Position numbers and translations under genes: made by a program
Source: Isoetes taiwanensis
Taxonomy: Eukaryota > Streptophyta > Lycopodiopsida > Isoetales > Isoetaceae
DNA length: 64,000 nucleotides
Assembly (NCBI GenBank): GCA_021234155.1
Contig: JAJEKV010000104.1
Span: 1,991,900-2,055,899 of the forward strand
Direction: 5' to 3'
In this document: piece by piece, positions 46,321-57,036 of the stretch
Layout: the number at the start of each line of letters is the position of its first letter
Position numbering within the stretch: position 1 is the stretch's first letter
Notes under the pieces: generated by a model
What the model was told of the DNA's origin: nothing
Databases searched by the model: none
What the model saw: only the letters and a program-made list of their open reading frames with translations

Positions 46321-46830
46321 TCATCTTTCTGTAATGCCAATGTCTTTCCTAAATTGTATATGTTTAGCTTCATTCAATGCTTTTGTTAGGATATCTGCTT
46401 GTTGTTTACCTGTGGATATATATTGCAAATCAATCTCACCTCTGGCAACTATTTCTCTGATGTAATGATAATGAAGATCAATATGCTTCGTCCTTGAGTG
46501 TAAGACAGGATTTCTGGCAATGGCAATGCAACTCCTATTATCACAATATAATTTCGTTGGGCATGCTTGTTTTTCTCCTAATTCACTTAATAATCGCCTC
46601 AGCCAAATGATTTCTCTGCTTGCCAGAGAAGCAGATACATATTCAGACTCTGCGCTAGACATCGCTACACAGTTCTGTTTCTTGCTACACCATGAGATAA
46701 CTGTTCTGTTGAGATTACACAGATACCCTGTTGTGGATTTGCGTTCGTCTAAGTCTCCAGCCCAATCTGCATCTGTATAGCCAGTTAATTCTGCATAACC
46801 GACTCACCTCAGGATTTTTGTCATGACTTC
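46321..46830 (-). pseudogene. Copia RNase H domain
   Basis: The minus strand reads ELTGYTDADWAGDLDERKST, then SSAESEYVSASLASREIIWL-RRLLSELGE and KHIDLHYHYIRE, ADILTKAL. These are the D-E-D motifs of Copia RNase H (TDADWAG, SSAESEY) and the terminal tail. A frameshift near 46800 separates it from the reverse transcriptase frame. Confidence 0.92.
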
Positions 46831-48064
46831 TAGTATAACAGATTCCAAGCTGCAATGTACCCTTCAGATATCTAAGAACATGTTTAGCTGCAATCCAATG
46901 TTCCCAGCCTGGATTATTCAAATATCTACTCAATAAATTTACTGCAAATGCAATATCTGGTCTAGTGGCATTTGCCACAGTCACAGGAGACATATCTCCA
47001 CATATCCTCTTATTAACTACCAAAGGAGTTGGTACTGGCTTACATTTTGTCATAAAGAAATCATCCAGTATCTTTCTAATGCCCTGTACTTGTGTTAAAA
47101 TCAACACCCCAGCTTGTCTATCTCTATAAACTTCCATACCCAAAAGTTTCCTCAAGCCACCGAGGTCACTCATTTGAAATCTATTTTTCAAAATATCTTT
47201 GCAATCATTTAAAATACTTTGATCACTTGCGCTCATAACACAATCATCAACATATAAAGCTGTAATGCAGAATTTACCATTCACTTTCTTTATGTACAAA
47301 TTACCCTCACTTTCTAATTTCTCGAATCCTTGAGATAATAGGAACCCATTTATGCATACATACCATTGTCTAGCCGCCTGCTTAAGCCCATATACCGCTT
47401 TTTTTAGTTTGCAGACTTTGTCATCTTGCACCTCAAAACCAACCGGCTGCTCCATATAGATCTCTTCGTCCAAATCTCCATTTAGGAATGCAGTCTTTAC
47501 ATCCATATGATCAAGTTCCAAATCATGCTCCACTGCTAAAGCAATTAAAGCTCGCAAACTTGTTAGCTTGACAATAGGAGAAAATGTATCATGATAATCT
47601 TTACTATACTTCTGTGTAAAACCACGAGCCACAAGTCTTGCTTTGTACCTTTCAATTTTCCCGTCCGGTCCTTTCTTTATTTTGAAAATACACTTACACC
47701 CGACCACATTTTTCTCGTTCGGTCGAGGTGCAAGATCATAGGTACCTGTATGTCTGAATGACTCGAGCTCTTCACACATAGCCTTTCTCCACTTATCTAC
47801 ATCTAGTGAATTGAGAGCTTCGTCATATGTTTTAGGCTCCATGACATTTGACACAGAAGGTGACCGTTGCTCCCGTGTGCTATCTCCTAATTCATATTCT
47901 TTAAACCTTGATGGTGGTCTTCGCTCCCGAGTACTTCTACCATGCTCATTTCTCCCACCTAATGATGTATCAAAAGATACTTCCTGCTTCAATCTTTCTG
48001 CATCACTTCTATGCAAATGAGTTTCTTCCATGGACGGCTCTTCATATTCTATGTTCACTTGCAT
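46800..48064 (-). pseudogene. Copia reverse transcriptase
   Basis: The frame gives DVKTAFLNGDLDEEIYMEQP, KKAVYGLKQAARQWY, TALYVDDCVMSASDQS (intact YVDD) and HWIAAKHVLRYLKGTLQL. It starts in the low-complexity linker that normally follows integrase (TRERRPPSRFKEYELGDSTR). This segment is intact over about 420 codons. The 3' end runs out of frame at 46800. Confidence 0.93.
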
Positions 48065-48500
48065 CTATGTTGGTAGGCAAACTCTCTACCAATTCATGTT
48101 TGCTCATAATTTTTATAGTTCCGTCACTTACATGAGCACACCTCAGATGCCACAATTCTAGAGAGCTAATACTCCCAATACAAGGAAACGCATCCAAGCA
48201 ATATAGTTTACCCCTTCTCCTAGCATATATATTTCTACCATTACCCACCATTTCACAACGAGATGCATCAAAATTTACTTTGTACCCTGCGTCTACCAAG
48301 TCTGCTACCGAAATTAAATTGAACAACATACCAGGAGTATACAGCATGTTTTTCAAACTCACTTTTTCTTCACCATTGTGAAAGAACTCCAACTTTCCGC
48401 AATCTTTAACTTCGTGTAAATTACCATTTCCCATTTGTACGCAAGGGGTCTCAGATTCCTTTAATTTTTTTATCAACTTCTCTGATGACAGCCATATTTC
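48042..48500 (-). pseudogene. Copia GAG-pre-integrase segment
   Basis: The frame gives VSLKNMLYTPGMLFNLISVA, then LELWHLRCAHVSDGTIKIMS, the conserved LWHxRxxH motif. It then breaks off and overlaps the post-integrase linker by 23 bases. The whole DD35E integrase core between them is missing. The upstream side is cut by the LINE insertion. Confidence 0.9.
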
Positions 48501-48516
48501 GCGCTATGGCAGGCAG

Positions 48517-50800
48517 TTGTTGTTGCTAGGTAGTATCTTCGACCTGGTTATTTGTAATGGGCTGGCACAATGGCCGTCTTCCAGTTGCTACACTTGTAGA
48601 CGGGGAGAACCAAGGGGCGGCTCGGTGTGGTGGATTATCTGGCGGTTGAGGAACGGGATCGCACAGGGTTACTCATTTTTCCATCGGGATGGACACTTTC
48701 GGGGCGAGGAAGTAGATTCGGACCACCGGCCCCTGTTCATGCATCTCCATTGGGAGGCTTCCCGTGCACCTGCTGCTTCAACACACCGGGTGCCCCGGCT
48801 GCGCCTGGACTACGACCGTGCAGGGACCTATGCCCAGCTGCTTGAGCATGATCCGGCGGGGCTGGCGCAACTCCCCACACTTCAAGAGCAATCTGCCGAA
48901 ATGACTTCGCTTTTTCGCGGGGCGAAAAAGATGCTTTGGGAGAGGCCGCTCCGCGGCGAACCACGAGCACTACCACCTTTCCCATAACAAATGGTTTGAT
49001 GATGAGTGTCGGGGCTCAAACGCACACTCGGCAAGTCACCGATCCCATCTCCCCGCCCAGGCCATCAGTCAATACCGCTCCTTTCTCAAGAACAAGAAGG
49101 CCAGATACCTTGCAGAGCATCAGCAACAGATGTTTGGTCTCCTGGACCGGCACCCCAGGACATTCTGGAGAAGGGTCTTGAGCAAGCTTACCACAGACCC
49201 ACGGGGAACATCACCTCGAACCCAATGGAGTGCGGTACTTTGCAACAGCTATACGACCATTTCGGGGGCACACCCGATCCCTCCACGATAGGCATGGCTG
49301 CGGTTATCATAGAAGGGGATGTTATCATGGGCGTCACAGCGTCTAGCTAATGGGAAGGCAGCAGATTTAGATGGCATGCAAGCGTAACTTCAAATGGGGC
49401 TGGGCCTCCATCGGTGCCCGCCCTCACGGCATTGTTCAATAAAGCATTGCGAGAAGGCTTCCCTACGCAATGGACCACTAGCAGAGTAGTGCCCATCTAC
49501 AAAGCAGGGGACCCTCAATGCCCGACCAACTACCGTACTATTATGGTCAGCTCTCTCTTTGCAAAGCTGTTGGTGGCATCCTTGAGCGGCGGTGACAATA
49601 TGGGCGAGGAAAGCGGAGGTCGCGAGCTCTTACACGAGGCGGGTTCCGGCCCGGACATTCCACCATTGATCATATCTTCACTCTGCGCACATTGATTGAG
49701 GATAGCGAGAATCGCCCGGCGAACACATCTTGTTGTTTAGTTGATTTTGCAAAAGCGTTTGACCAAAGATACCCGCAACAAGCTCGGGGACAGGCGGCGA
49801 CGGTGGGGACCCCCGGACTTGCGAATCGCGATTATATAGGTTAATGCGAGGCATGCTTTCGGGCCGTATCACATCAGCGGCACAACCCGGTGTCGGTAGC
49901 ATTGGAGTCGCGTCGGGGTTGCCCCCTCTCCCCACACTCTTTGGCCTATACATTGATCGGTTGGAAGATTGGCTCTCGAGCATGGAGGTGCGGGCGCACA
50001 TCTCATGCATCACACAATCCGGCAACTCATATATCTTGGCGATGTCAACCTCATGGCCTACACTCCGAGGAGGACATGCGGCGTCACACCGGATGCTCTT
50101 GACACTTTTGCCAATTCACCGGCATGCGAGTGAACTTGGCCAAAACTAGGTGCTTTGCTAGTTGCATCGTCCCGTCGACCAAGGCTTCCCACCTTCACTT
50201 ACCGGGGCAAGAGGTAGAGGTGGCTCCAACCTACAAGTACTTGGGGATTGAGTTCTCAACTACCACCCATTGGGATGCGGCTATCGGGTTCGGGGTCCGC
50301 GGCGGGTTGGAAAGCACTATATGCCATGCGAGAACAACACCACAAAGCGGTTATGCGCTGGGGCCACCAGTCACATTTGTTTCGGGCCTTGGTTGAGCCG
50401 GTCCTGTTGTATGGGGCAGAAGTGTGGGGTCCGGTCATCTCCCTCAACACATGGAATGACCTCGGCGGTGCGAAGGCCTTCTTAGCACGGGCCACGGGGG
50501 TGAAGTCCACCGTTCGTGCGAGATCCTACTCCAGAGACGGGCTTTCTACCCCTTCAACGGGCTGCATTGGAACGCCATATCGTTTACTTCCAAAAGGTGG
50601 TCGCTATGGCTGATACACGCTTGCCCCATCTTGCTTTGACCACGGCGATGGGTCCCCAACGCCTGAAATCCTGGCTGGAAAGACAAGCAAGCTCGGTGGT
50701 TCTCCGCGGCCGGGCGTCTGCAAGCAAACAGATCGTCAGTCGGGACAAAGAAAGATCGCGAGGCACTTAAAGCGTACCTAGATGCTACTTTCCTTCCGCC
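48517..50800 (+). pseudogene. LINE ORF2 endonuclease/reverse transcriptase, broken
   Basis: Coding blocks of the GC-rich LINE spread over all three forward frames, with at least six frame changes (for example near 48990, 49340, 49690, 49780, 49900, 50290). The catalytic YADD is destroyed and the Arg/Ala-rich composition reflects high GC. It cannot encode an active protein. The large antisense open frames here are a by-product of the GC bias. Confidence 0.88.
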
Positions 50801-51389
50801 AAACTTCGACGGGATCTGCGAGGCTCGGCGCCGTTAAAAGGGCGGCACACTATCGGCCAAGTCAATCCTAGGCTCACAAGAGGCCCGCACCATATTTGTA
50901 CACCCGGTGCCCATGAAGAAGCGCAGACTTATAGCTTCCATTCAAGACGCGGGTGCACATCGCCTCCGCGTTGAAACAGGCGTTGGGCTCCGGGAGGCAC
51001 GAGAGCAAAGGCTTTGCGGTGTTGCCACCAGGGCGATTGAGGATGAATGTCATACCCTCCGTGATCTGCCCGGCATTTGCCCATATCCGAGAGGTATGTT
51101 CGACTACTAGTGCACCGCCAGCCGTTGCATCGGTTTATTGACTACGGCGTCGATTGGTTTGTTGGGGTCATACCTCCGGGGAGGTTATGGATGCACGGAC
51201 GCGTTTGTGTCCTACGGGACGGTCTTGAACTGTCCTATGCAATTGTACAGTGTGCCAGCATGCTTATTACTGCTAAGGTTTTTCCCTCGAAAACCCTTCG
51301 GGGCGGGGGGTTTTTAATCCTGTCAGTAATATGCTTGCTGCTCTCTTTTTGTTTGGGTCCCATAGGCCAATTGGTCTCCGTGGACGCTA

Positions 51390-51417
51390 AAAACTTATTC
51401 TATTCTATTCTATTCTG
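51390..51417. repeat. Pentanucleotide (ttcta)n tail of the LINE
   Basis: ttattctattctattctattctg ends the LINE. The related truncated copy in the hAT element ends in (ttcc)n instead, so the simple-sequence tail differs between copies. Confidence 0.85.
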
Positions 51418-51500
51418 AAGCAATAACGGTCCTTTCTGCCCCAGAATCAATAGTTAAAGAAACTGCTGCAGAATCCCTTTCCATGGCCACAAATTGTAAC
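51418..51500 (-). pseudogene. Copia protease stub
   Basis: Between primer site and LINE the minus strand reads MERDSAAVSLTIDSGAERTV, containing the aspartic protease motif DSGA. It lies only about 50 bp from the primer binding site, so gag has been deleted. Confidence 0.7.
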
Positions 51501-51507
51501 AGATTTT

Positions 51508-51519
51508 GCTCTGATACCA
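51508..51519 (-). promoter_or_regulatory. Primer binding site of the Copia element
   Basis: TGGTATCAGAGC on the minus strand, one base after the 5' LTR; complementary to initiator tRNA-Met. Confidence 0.93.
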
Positions 51520-51520
51520 C

Positions 51521-52075
51521 TGTTATAATTTGTGCCCGGGATTTGAACCCAGAGAAAAACCACTACACAGCCCTGCCTCCTATCGACTGTTTGTAAATTG
51601 GCTTTAACAATCTATGCTCTCTGCCTCAGCATAATAAATCGGCTCCTTTTCACAATTCTATGCCAGCCAAATTACTTTGCTTCAATCTGCCAAAGCTACT
51701 AACAACAGGGTCTGCTGAATCGCCCACAGCCGGATCTTCACAGCAATCTGCCAAAGCTACCAACAACAGGGTCTGCAAAAATCGCCCACAGCTGGATCTC
51801 CATAGCTGATAGCTCACGGATCTTCACAGCCTTCTAGCCTTAAACCTCCTGCCGATTTTGCTCACGACGGTCTCCTATAGCCAAATCCAAAGCTCCTGTT
51901 TGCTCTGATTCCTATATACTGTTCTCTCCATCCGACCTCTGTTTTATGTCCCTATGTGCACCGACTTCCTCTTTTTTCCTTTTTTTATTATTTTTTTTCC
52001 ACGTCATCTAAACTTCAACCATTAAAACCAACATTTTCTAGATAGTGCTTGAATGCTGGATGCCGATTTCCACCA
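51521..52075 (-). repeat. 5' LTR of the Copia element
   Basis: tgttataatttg to ggatgccgatttccacca on the plus strand. Same internal 58-bp repeats as the partner LTR. Followed by agcgc, the partner of agcac at 45744-45748. Confidence 0.93.
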
Positions 52076-52180
52076 AGCGCATACATCAAGCGAATATATA
52101 AGGTAAGTTTAGAAGTAATCAATCTTTATGAGCATATGGAGAACAAGGAAAGTCAAGGATTTTTAGAGCTTTGATGAGCT
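52076..52180 (+). pseudogene. Old LINE ORF2 C-terminal relic, right part
   Basis: Directly after the Copia target duplication the plus strand reads AYIKRIYKVSLEVINLYEHM-ENKESQG and then a stop. This resembles the 'xxYxKxYYxxxPxxxKFxxLM' segment that follows the Cys-His block in this LINE type. It completes the piece interrupted at 45748 and dates the Copia insertion as later than this LINE. Confidence 0.5.
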
Positions 52181-53063
52181 GTTAATTGTATACATATATA
52201 CAAAAGAGACTGAAAGAAGTTCCTAAGATATGTCTAAAAAACATTATGTATCTGCTTGCCATATAGACCTTGTGGGTCCAAATGGCATGATAATTTAAAC
52301 TAAGTTAAGTTATGCATCATCATCTGGCTTTCTCCTTATTTTCACATCTTTTTCCCGCCAGTGGCTAGCCTTGTGATACATAACATGAATCTCAATCATT
52401 ACAACATGAGCCTTATCACTTGACGTTCGCCACCTGGTCAATCTCTATCAATGATGTTTGACACTAGTTGCTTTGAAATTCACTTGATATAGTGATAGGA
52501 TATTTTTATTTAGAGGCTGCTGAATCATAATAGGTTATATTAGGAGTTGCCCAATGCAATACAAACAGTATTTAACAAGAGTTATTCAAATGGTTAACAT
52601 AAAACAACCCCTTAAGACATTATAGAAGGACCGATTAGGTGCAATGGACACTCTTTGGGATTCATCAATTTAAATGTGTCCAAAATTAAGAACCATTTAT
52701 TTGTTACATAAGATTTAAAAGGTTATTAGTAAATGCGGACACTGGCCCCTCAGTTACAGTCGAGAAGCAGTAGAGCTATTGGTTTTCTTAATTTTTTTGA
52801 AGGATTAGGTTCTGGTTTCTCGAGGATGGATGGGTGTGTTGTGTGTTTGCACATGGCTTTCTATCCCTGAGCTTTTTTTGTTTGCCATGGCCAGGCTTAG
52901 AAAACAAAGGAGGGCAGAATTATGCAAATATGTCAACCCTTTGTTACAGGTACAGAAATAGAATTGGCAGTGCAAAAGTCGGAGAAGGGAGAAGCCGTTT
53001 TGCAATGGAGGGAAAAAGGTATGGGATTTGCCTGGGAGATTGCATGGAGCTGTTAGAGCCCGT
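52181..53063. other. AT-rich intergenic stretch
   Basis: No gene, repeat array or RNA recognised. Confidence 0.4.
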
Positions 53064-53192
53064 ATGTTGTGGGGGGATGCGCACCATAAGCACTTTCCGG
53101 TGTGGACGGTGCGGTCCCGCGACCGGCGACAGCCCGGAGCGGGTCACCGGCCGTACCGAAAAGTGGGACTGGTGGGCACCCCCCCACAACAT
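53064..53192. other. Strong imperfect GC-rich hairpin (129 bp)
   Basis: The left arm 53064-53111 (atgttgtggggggatgcgca...) and right arm 53145-53192 (...gggcacccccccacaacat) are complementary at about 38 of 48 positions by eye, around a GC-rich loop of about 33 bp (cggtcccgcgaccggcgaca...). It stands in AT-rich DNA. Because it is an inverted duplication, both strands carry MLWG(D/G)AH-type peptides, but these are not genes. It could be a MIRNA-like or siRNA-generating inverted repeat, or the remnant of a small foldback element. Confidence 0.65.
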
Positions 53193-53339
53193 GGAAATGG
53201 GGAGCTTTTTTGCTCTGTGTTTTTTTTTTTCTTCCAGAGGGTCCAGATGTGGCGCTCGACGGCCATGGCACTCTGCAGTCCTAGGCACTCGAGGGCTATG
53301 GCAGTCGCCTTATTCCTCATTGTTTTTTTTTTTGTTTAA

Positions 53340-55105
53340 AGTGTAATATTTGTGGTCAGAAGCTTAGAGTTTGCTGCTAACTATTTCTTGCCAATTTTTA
53401 GAAAACATTTCAATGTATGCCGGAACTGTACAAGCCATAGCAAATAGAAGACTTCTATTTAGAGATCTTGCGCCCTTAGTCAATGAAACAAATTAGATTT
53501 CTGTTATCGGCTCTATTTCTAAGTTTTTCTTTATATTTGGTTTTTGTTTCTAAGTTTTACTCAAATGTGTTATTTCTAGGTCAAATCATATACCCGCATA
53601 CGAAATGATCATGAGGAAGTATAGCGTGTTATTTTCCCTTTTCTTCAAGCTCTGCATTGTAAAACTTATGATGTTCCTTTGTTGTTGTTTCTTTATTTGT
53701 TAGAAATATCTGCAACCAGCTGACTCAGGATGCAAAGCGCCAGCCAGAGCAAGGGATAAAGACTCAATATAAGAATTTCTTGCAGGCCACCATAGCCAGG
53801 TTCTTTGAATCCATCTTCCAGAATGCAGCTTGTCTGTGGTTTCTTCACTGGTGAAGTCCTGCATATAAGACAGGGAAGCTTTCGAAGTTTTTAAATTAGA
53901 AGAAAAATATAGCATGTGCAAGGATTTAGCCTTTCTGGTTGTCTGTCATATATTCTTTTGCTTTCTGCCATAGCCGGGAGAAAGCCACAGAAGAAATATT
54001 GCCAAGTTTGGAACTAATTATGTCCTCTATTTCTTAATAAGGTCAAGTTCTCAACCTATGGCAACAAGCTTTGCAGCTGGTTCTAGCTTGAGGAACAAAG
54101 GCAAACGTTCTCAAGGAAGCAAAAGCAAAATGTTGAGCTAGGAGGTGACTGTAACCAGGTCAGAAGTTTGATATGTTTACTTCTATTTATGTATTGTGTA
54201 ATGAAGATAGTGCTTCTTGAATTACATTCTACCGTGGCAAGTGTCTGGCAGCAGTTGGATTTAATAATTAAAATGCAAGCTGGTTATGGCATGGGGAGTA
54301 GGTGCGAGGTGGTATTTCTGCAAGCTAAGTGGCTACAGAATGCAATGCTCATGGTTGTTAAATGGGAATAATAGATGGGATACAAAGTGCTCCAGAGGTC
54401 ACTGAAATTATGCTTTGGAGGACTGTACATTCTTATGACGAATACAAAACAAGGTTTTCAAATGAATACAAGGCTAATTTAAGTGAACGTTAAGGGGTCG
54501 TAGGGGGCAGAAAAAGATGAAGATACTGATATTGATTTATGAGTAGGTGCAGACATGTTTAAGGTCGAAAAAAATGTTCATAAAGGGAGTTGATTTATGA
54601 AGTCTAATTAATTGAAGGTGGAGGTAGAGACAGTGTGTGCTAGAGTAGGAAAAAGGGGGTAGTTGATTCTTCTGGGTTCATGGTATATGCATTCTTGTAG
54701 TTCACATGCAATAGAGATCTATTTTCAGTCCTTTAACTTTATATTACATATAATGACATGTAAGATTTGCTGGGTCCTAAAATCCACTCTTTGATGATAC
54801 TTTGCCATAATATATTATGTGTGATACTTTAATAACTTTTCAAATACTTGTCCATTTTTCTCATCTAACCATATGTTCAGGTCATGTTTTGTGGACTTTT
54901 GGGATTGCCATGCTCAAACGGGGACCTACCTCAATCGTTTAGGCACACCGAGAGCTTTGGAACGTTGAAACATTGGGTAAGAATAACCCAAAAACTTTTA
55001 TCCAAATTTTAGTCGTCATCCTATCTCATTTGTATGCTATTTCATTGCATACTCTTTGAGAGAAGGTAGTAAAGACATTAATGAAAATGCAAGTAATGTA
55101 GTATG
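53340..55105. other. Intergenic, nothing recognised
   Basis: No conserved domain in any frame; short frames at 53700-53921 (minus) and 54168-54371 (plus) are unrecognised. Confidence 0.4.
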
Positions 55106-55150
55106 TAAATATAGATGGCTAAATGGTAATATCAGGGTTCAAATCCCTGG
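55106..55150 (+). other. tRNA-like A/B-box pair, possible SINE relic
   Basis: gatggctaaatggtaa resembles a polymerase III A box and gggttcaaatccc a B box / T-arm. The spacing between them is too short for a tRNA gene and no acceptor stem is formed. It lies directly before the minisatellite. Weak. Confidence 0.25.
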
Positions 55151-55179
55151 GCCCTATGGGCTATGTGATATACATGACG

Positions 55180-55560
55180 GTAGTGTTGACTCTAATTTTG
55201 ACGTTAGCATTGGCTCTATTATGACTAAATTCTAATGCTAGAGGTGATTCTAATTCTGATGCTAATTCTAACTCTAATTTTGATGCTATTCTAACTTTAA
55301 TTCTGATGTACATTCTGACTATAATCTAAGTCTAAATCTGACGCATATTCTGACTCTAATTTGGACGCACATTTTTACTCTAATTTTGACGTACATTTTG
55401 TCTCTGATTCTGATGCACATTCTGAGTATAATCTACATCTATTTCTGACGCATATTCTGACTCTAATTCAGACGCACATTTTGACTCTAATTTTGATGCA
55501 CATTATGACTTTAATTCTGATGCTAAAATCTGACGCTAATTCTGACGTTTAAACGACAGA
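55180..55560. repeat. Degenerate minisatellite based on a 12-bp word
   Basis: Variants of gactctaattct and gacgcacattct repeat about thirty times. The 12-bp period keeps a reading frame open at 55361-55552 with a repeated hydrophobic/His pattern, but this is a consequence of the repeat and not a gene. Confidence 0.9.
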
Positions 55561-56659
55561 GCGTAGAGTCAGTTGTAGCGTCAGTTGTAATGTCTGACTC
55601 TAATTTTTCCTCAATTTTTTTAGTTTAAGTTTATAACTAAGGTCTGACTCTAAAACTGACTCTAATGCCCCCTTCCTCTTGTAGTGCGCCATGAATGCAG
55701 CAGATAATGCAGTGATGGGTACCCGCAGCTGATGTGCAGAAGCCAACAAGAAAGGTCATCAGCCATATCTCAGATGCAGACAAATTTCTTTTTTGTGGGA
55801 GAGAGGTCCGCTTGGTGCAGCCTTTGAGAGGCATTGTCATGAGCTGGTATGGTCTAGAGGCAGGAGCAGAAGAGAGACTTTGAGGTATAGGGATGCGGGG
55901 CTCTTTTTTCAATCATTGCCCTAATTCTAGGATGGTGTGACAAACAATTGAATATGGTGAAGAATTGAATCTTCCTCTTGCACAGTTAAATTGCACACTC
56001 AAAACTTAATGAGCAAATACTTGAGATCTCAATATAATCAGATAACATTAACATCCAAAGAATCCATATTCTCAATGGTTTGTAACACCATCCTAGAATT
56101 AGGGCAATATTGACAAGATCCCGAGTTGTCTGGAGGGTCAACTCGGCAGGCTCGTCATAGTTGGTATCAGAGCGCCCGATGTCAAGAACAAGAACAATCG
56201 CGAGTCCAAGCCACCGCAAATGGACTCCGGCCCCGGAGAATATGCACTCATGTATCAGCCAAGAACTTAGCATACGCCCACATGTCAGAGTATAAACCAT
56301 GTTTACCATCATATGATCCAAGAATCATAATTCACATGCATTTCCTATGCATTTACCAGGAACAATATAGAACAATGCCCATATTTGGAATTATATCATA
56401 GACAGATCATATTCATGTTCTACCACATGATGTCAGATATTCAACAAGTACATCCTAACATAATGCAACCTTAACACATCACCATAGTATCCGAGCATTT
56501 AGCATGTCTAGATATATATTATACAGGAACATATAAAAGGTCTAGCATTTTCCTCCCCATAGGAAAAGCTTATTCTAGGGTGTCATAATGTCCTATGAAA
56601 ATTTCTGAGCATGTTGAAAAGTTTTCAAGATGTAAAGAATGTTATGACATAAGGAATAT
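55561..56659. other. Intergenic, nothing recognised
   Basis: The sequence ccctaattctaggatggtgt at 55918-55937 recurs inverted at 56087-56106 (acaccatcctagaattaggg), giving a small inverted repeat that brackets about 150 bp. Otherwise no gene. Confidence 0.5.
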
Positions 56660-57036
56660 GAGCTGTCGGATGGGCATATAACCCCTTTATTCCAAAATCT
56701 GGACCGTACATAGCGATCCTCATTTGTGGGGTATGCATGTACAAGTTTTTGTATACTGTATACTAAGGTTTACAAAATACTATAAGGTTTGAGAGAATGT
56801 ACTTAATGGTGTTAATTTTGTACATGTATTGTAAATATATTTTTGGGGCTCTCGCTGCCCTATGTAACCCCCCTTGTGAATATGCACCCAAACCAAAGGG
56901 GGTTTAAGGGGGATTTTAATTTAAATGGGTTAAATGCAATGGTTTGTGTTAGTAATGTTAATAGTAGTTGTGTGTTGATTGTTATATTAAAAAAAAAATT
57001 GGGCCCTTCGGGCCCTAACTAAAGCAAACATAGACA
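56660..57036. mobile_element. Foldback element, copy 3, left arm missing
   Basis: It starts inside the loop (gagctgtcggatgggcatat). It contains tcatttgtggggtatgcatg, tatactgtatac, aatactataaggttt and tggtgtta, then the complete right arm (ctcgctgccctatgtaaccc, gtgcac-like block, gggtttaagggggattttaa). It ends with the clamp gggcccttcgggccc and caaacatagacaaac. The right end matches the inverted left end of copy 1. Confidence 0.88.

Larger units (their letters stand above)
48501..51417 (+). mobile_element. GC-rich LINE (non-LTR retrotransposon), 5'-truncated, decayed
   Basis: It begins within the apurinic-type endonuclease (DLVICNGLAQWPSS, then EVDSDHRPLFMHLHW). Reverse transcriptase pieces in shifting frames follow: VVPIYKAGDPQCPTNYRTIM, GFRPGHSTIDHIFTLRTLIE, LVDFAKAFD, PTLFGLYIDRLEDWL, LVEPVLLYGAEVWGPV. 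The YxDD box has become YLGD. The C terminus (PMKKRRLIASIQ...RLRVETG) matches the LINE at 30.7-31.4 kb but has lost its Cys finger. The 3' end is gggtcccataggcc followed by (ttcta)n at 51390-51415. It is strikingly GC-rich beside its AT-rich host element. No clear target duplication. Confidence 0.9.
45749..52075 (-). mobile_element. Copia LTR retrotransposon, internally deleted and split by a LINE
   Basis: LTRs at 45749-46302 and 51521-52075 share about 96% identity by eye (about 20 substitutions and one indel). Flanks agcac and agcgc form a 5-bp target duplication with one mismatch. The minus-strand order is 5' LTR, primer site, protease stub, (LINE insertion), GAG-pre-integrase, reverse transcriptase, RNase H, polypurine tract, 3' LTR. 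The gag region and the integrase catalytic core are absent, so the element was probably non-autonomous. Without the LINE it would be about 3.4 kb. Confidence 0.93.

Noticed and set aside
48627-50766. Many long overlapping frames on both strands, including minus-strand Arg/Pro-rich ones
   Set aside because: High GC content of the LINE suppresses stop codons. Only the forward frames show endonuclease and reverse transcriptase motifs.
52834-53346. Frames of 170, 114 and 103 residues on both strands
   Set aside because: They overlap a GC-rich inverted repeat whose two strands translate to similar peptides; no domain.
55361-55552. 63-residue frame with a repeated hydrophobic/His pattern
   Set aside because: It is the translation of a 12-bp minisatellite; no start context, splice site or domain.
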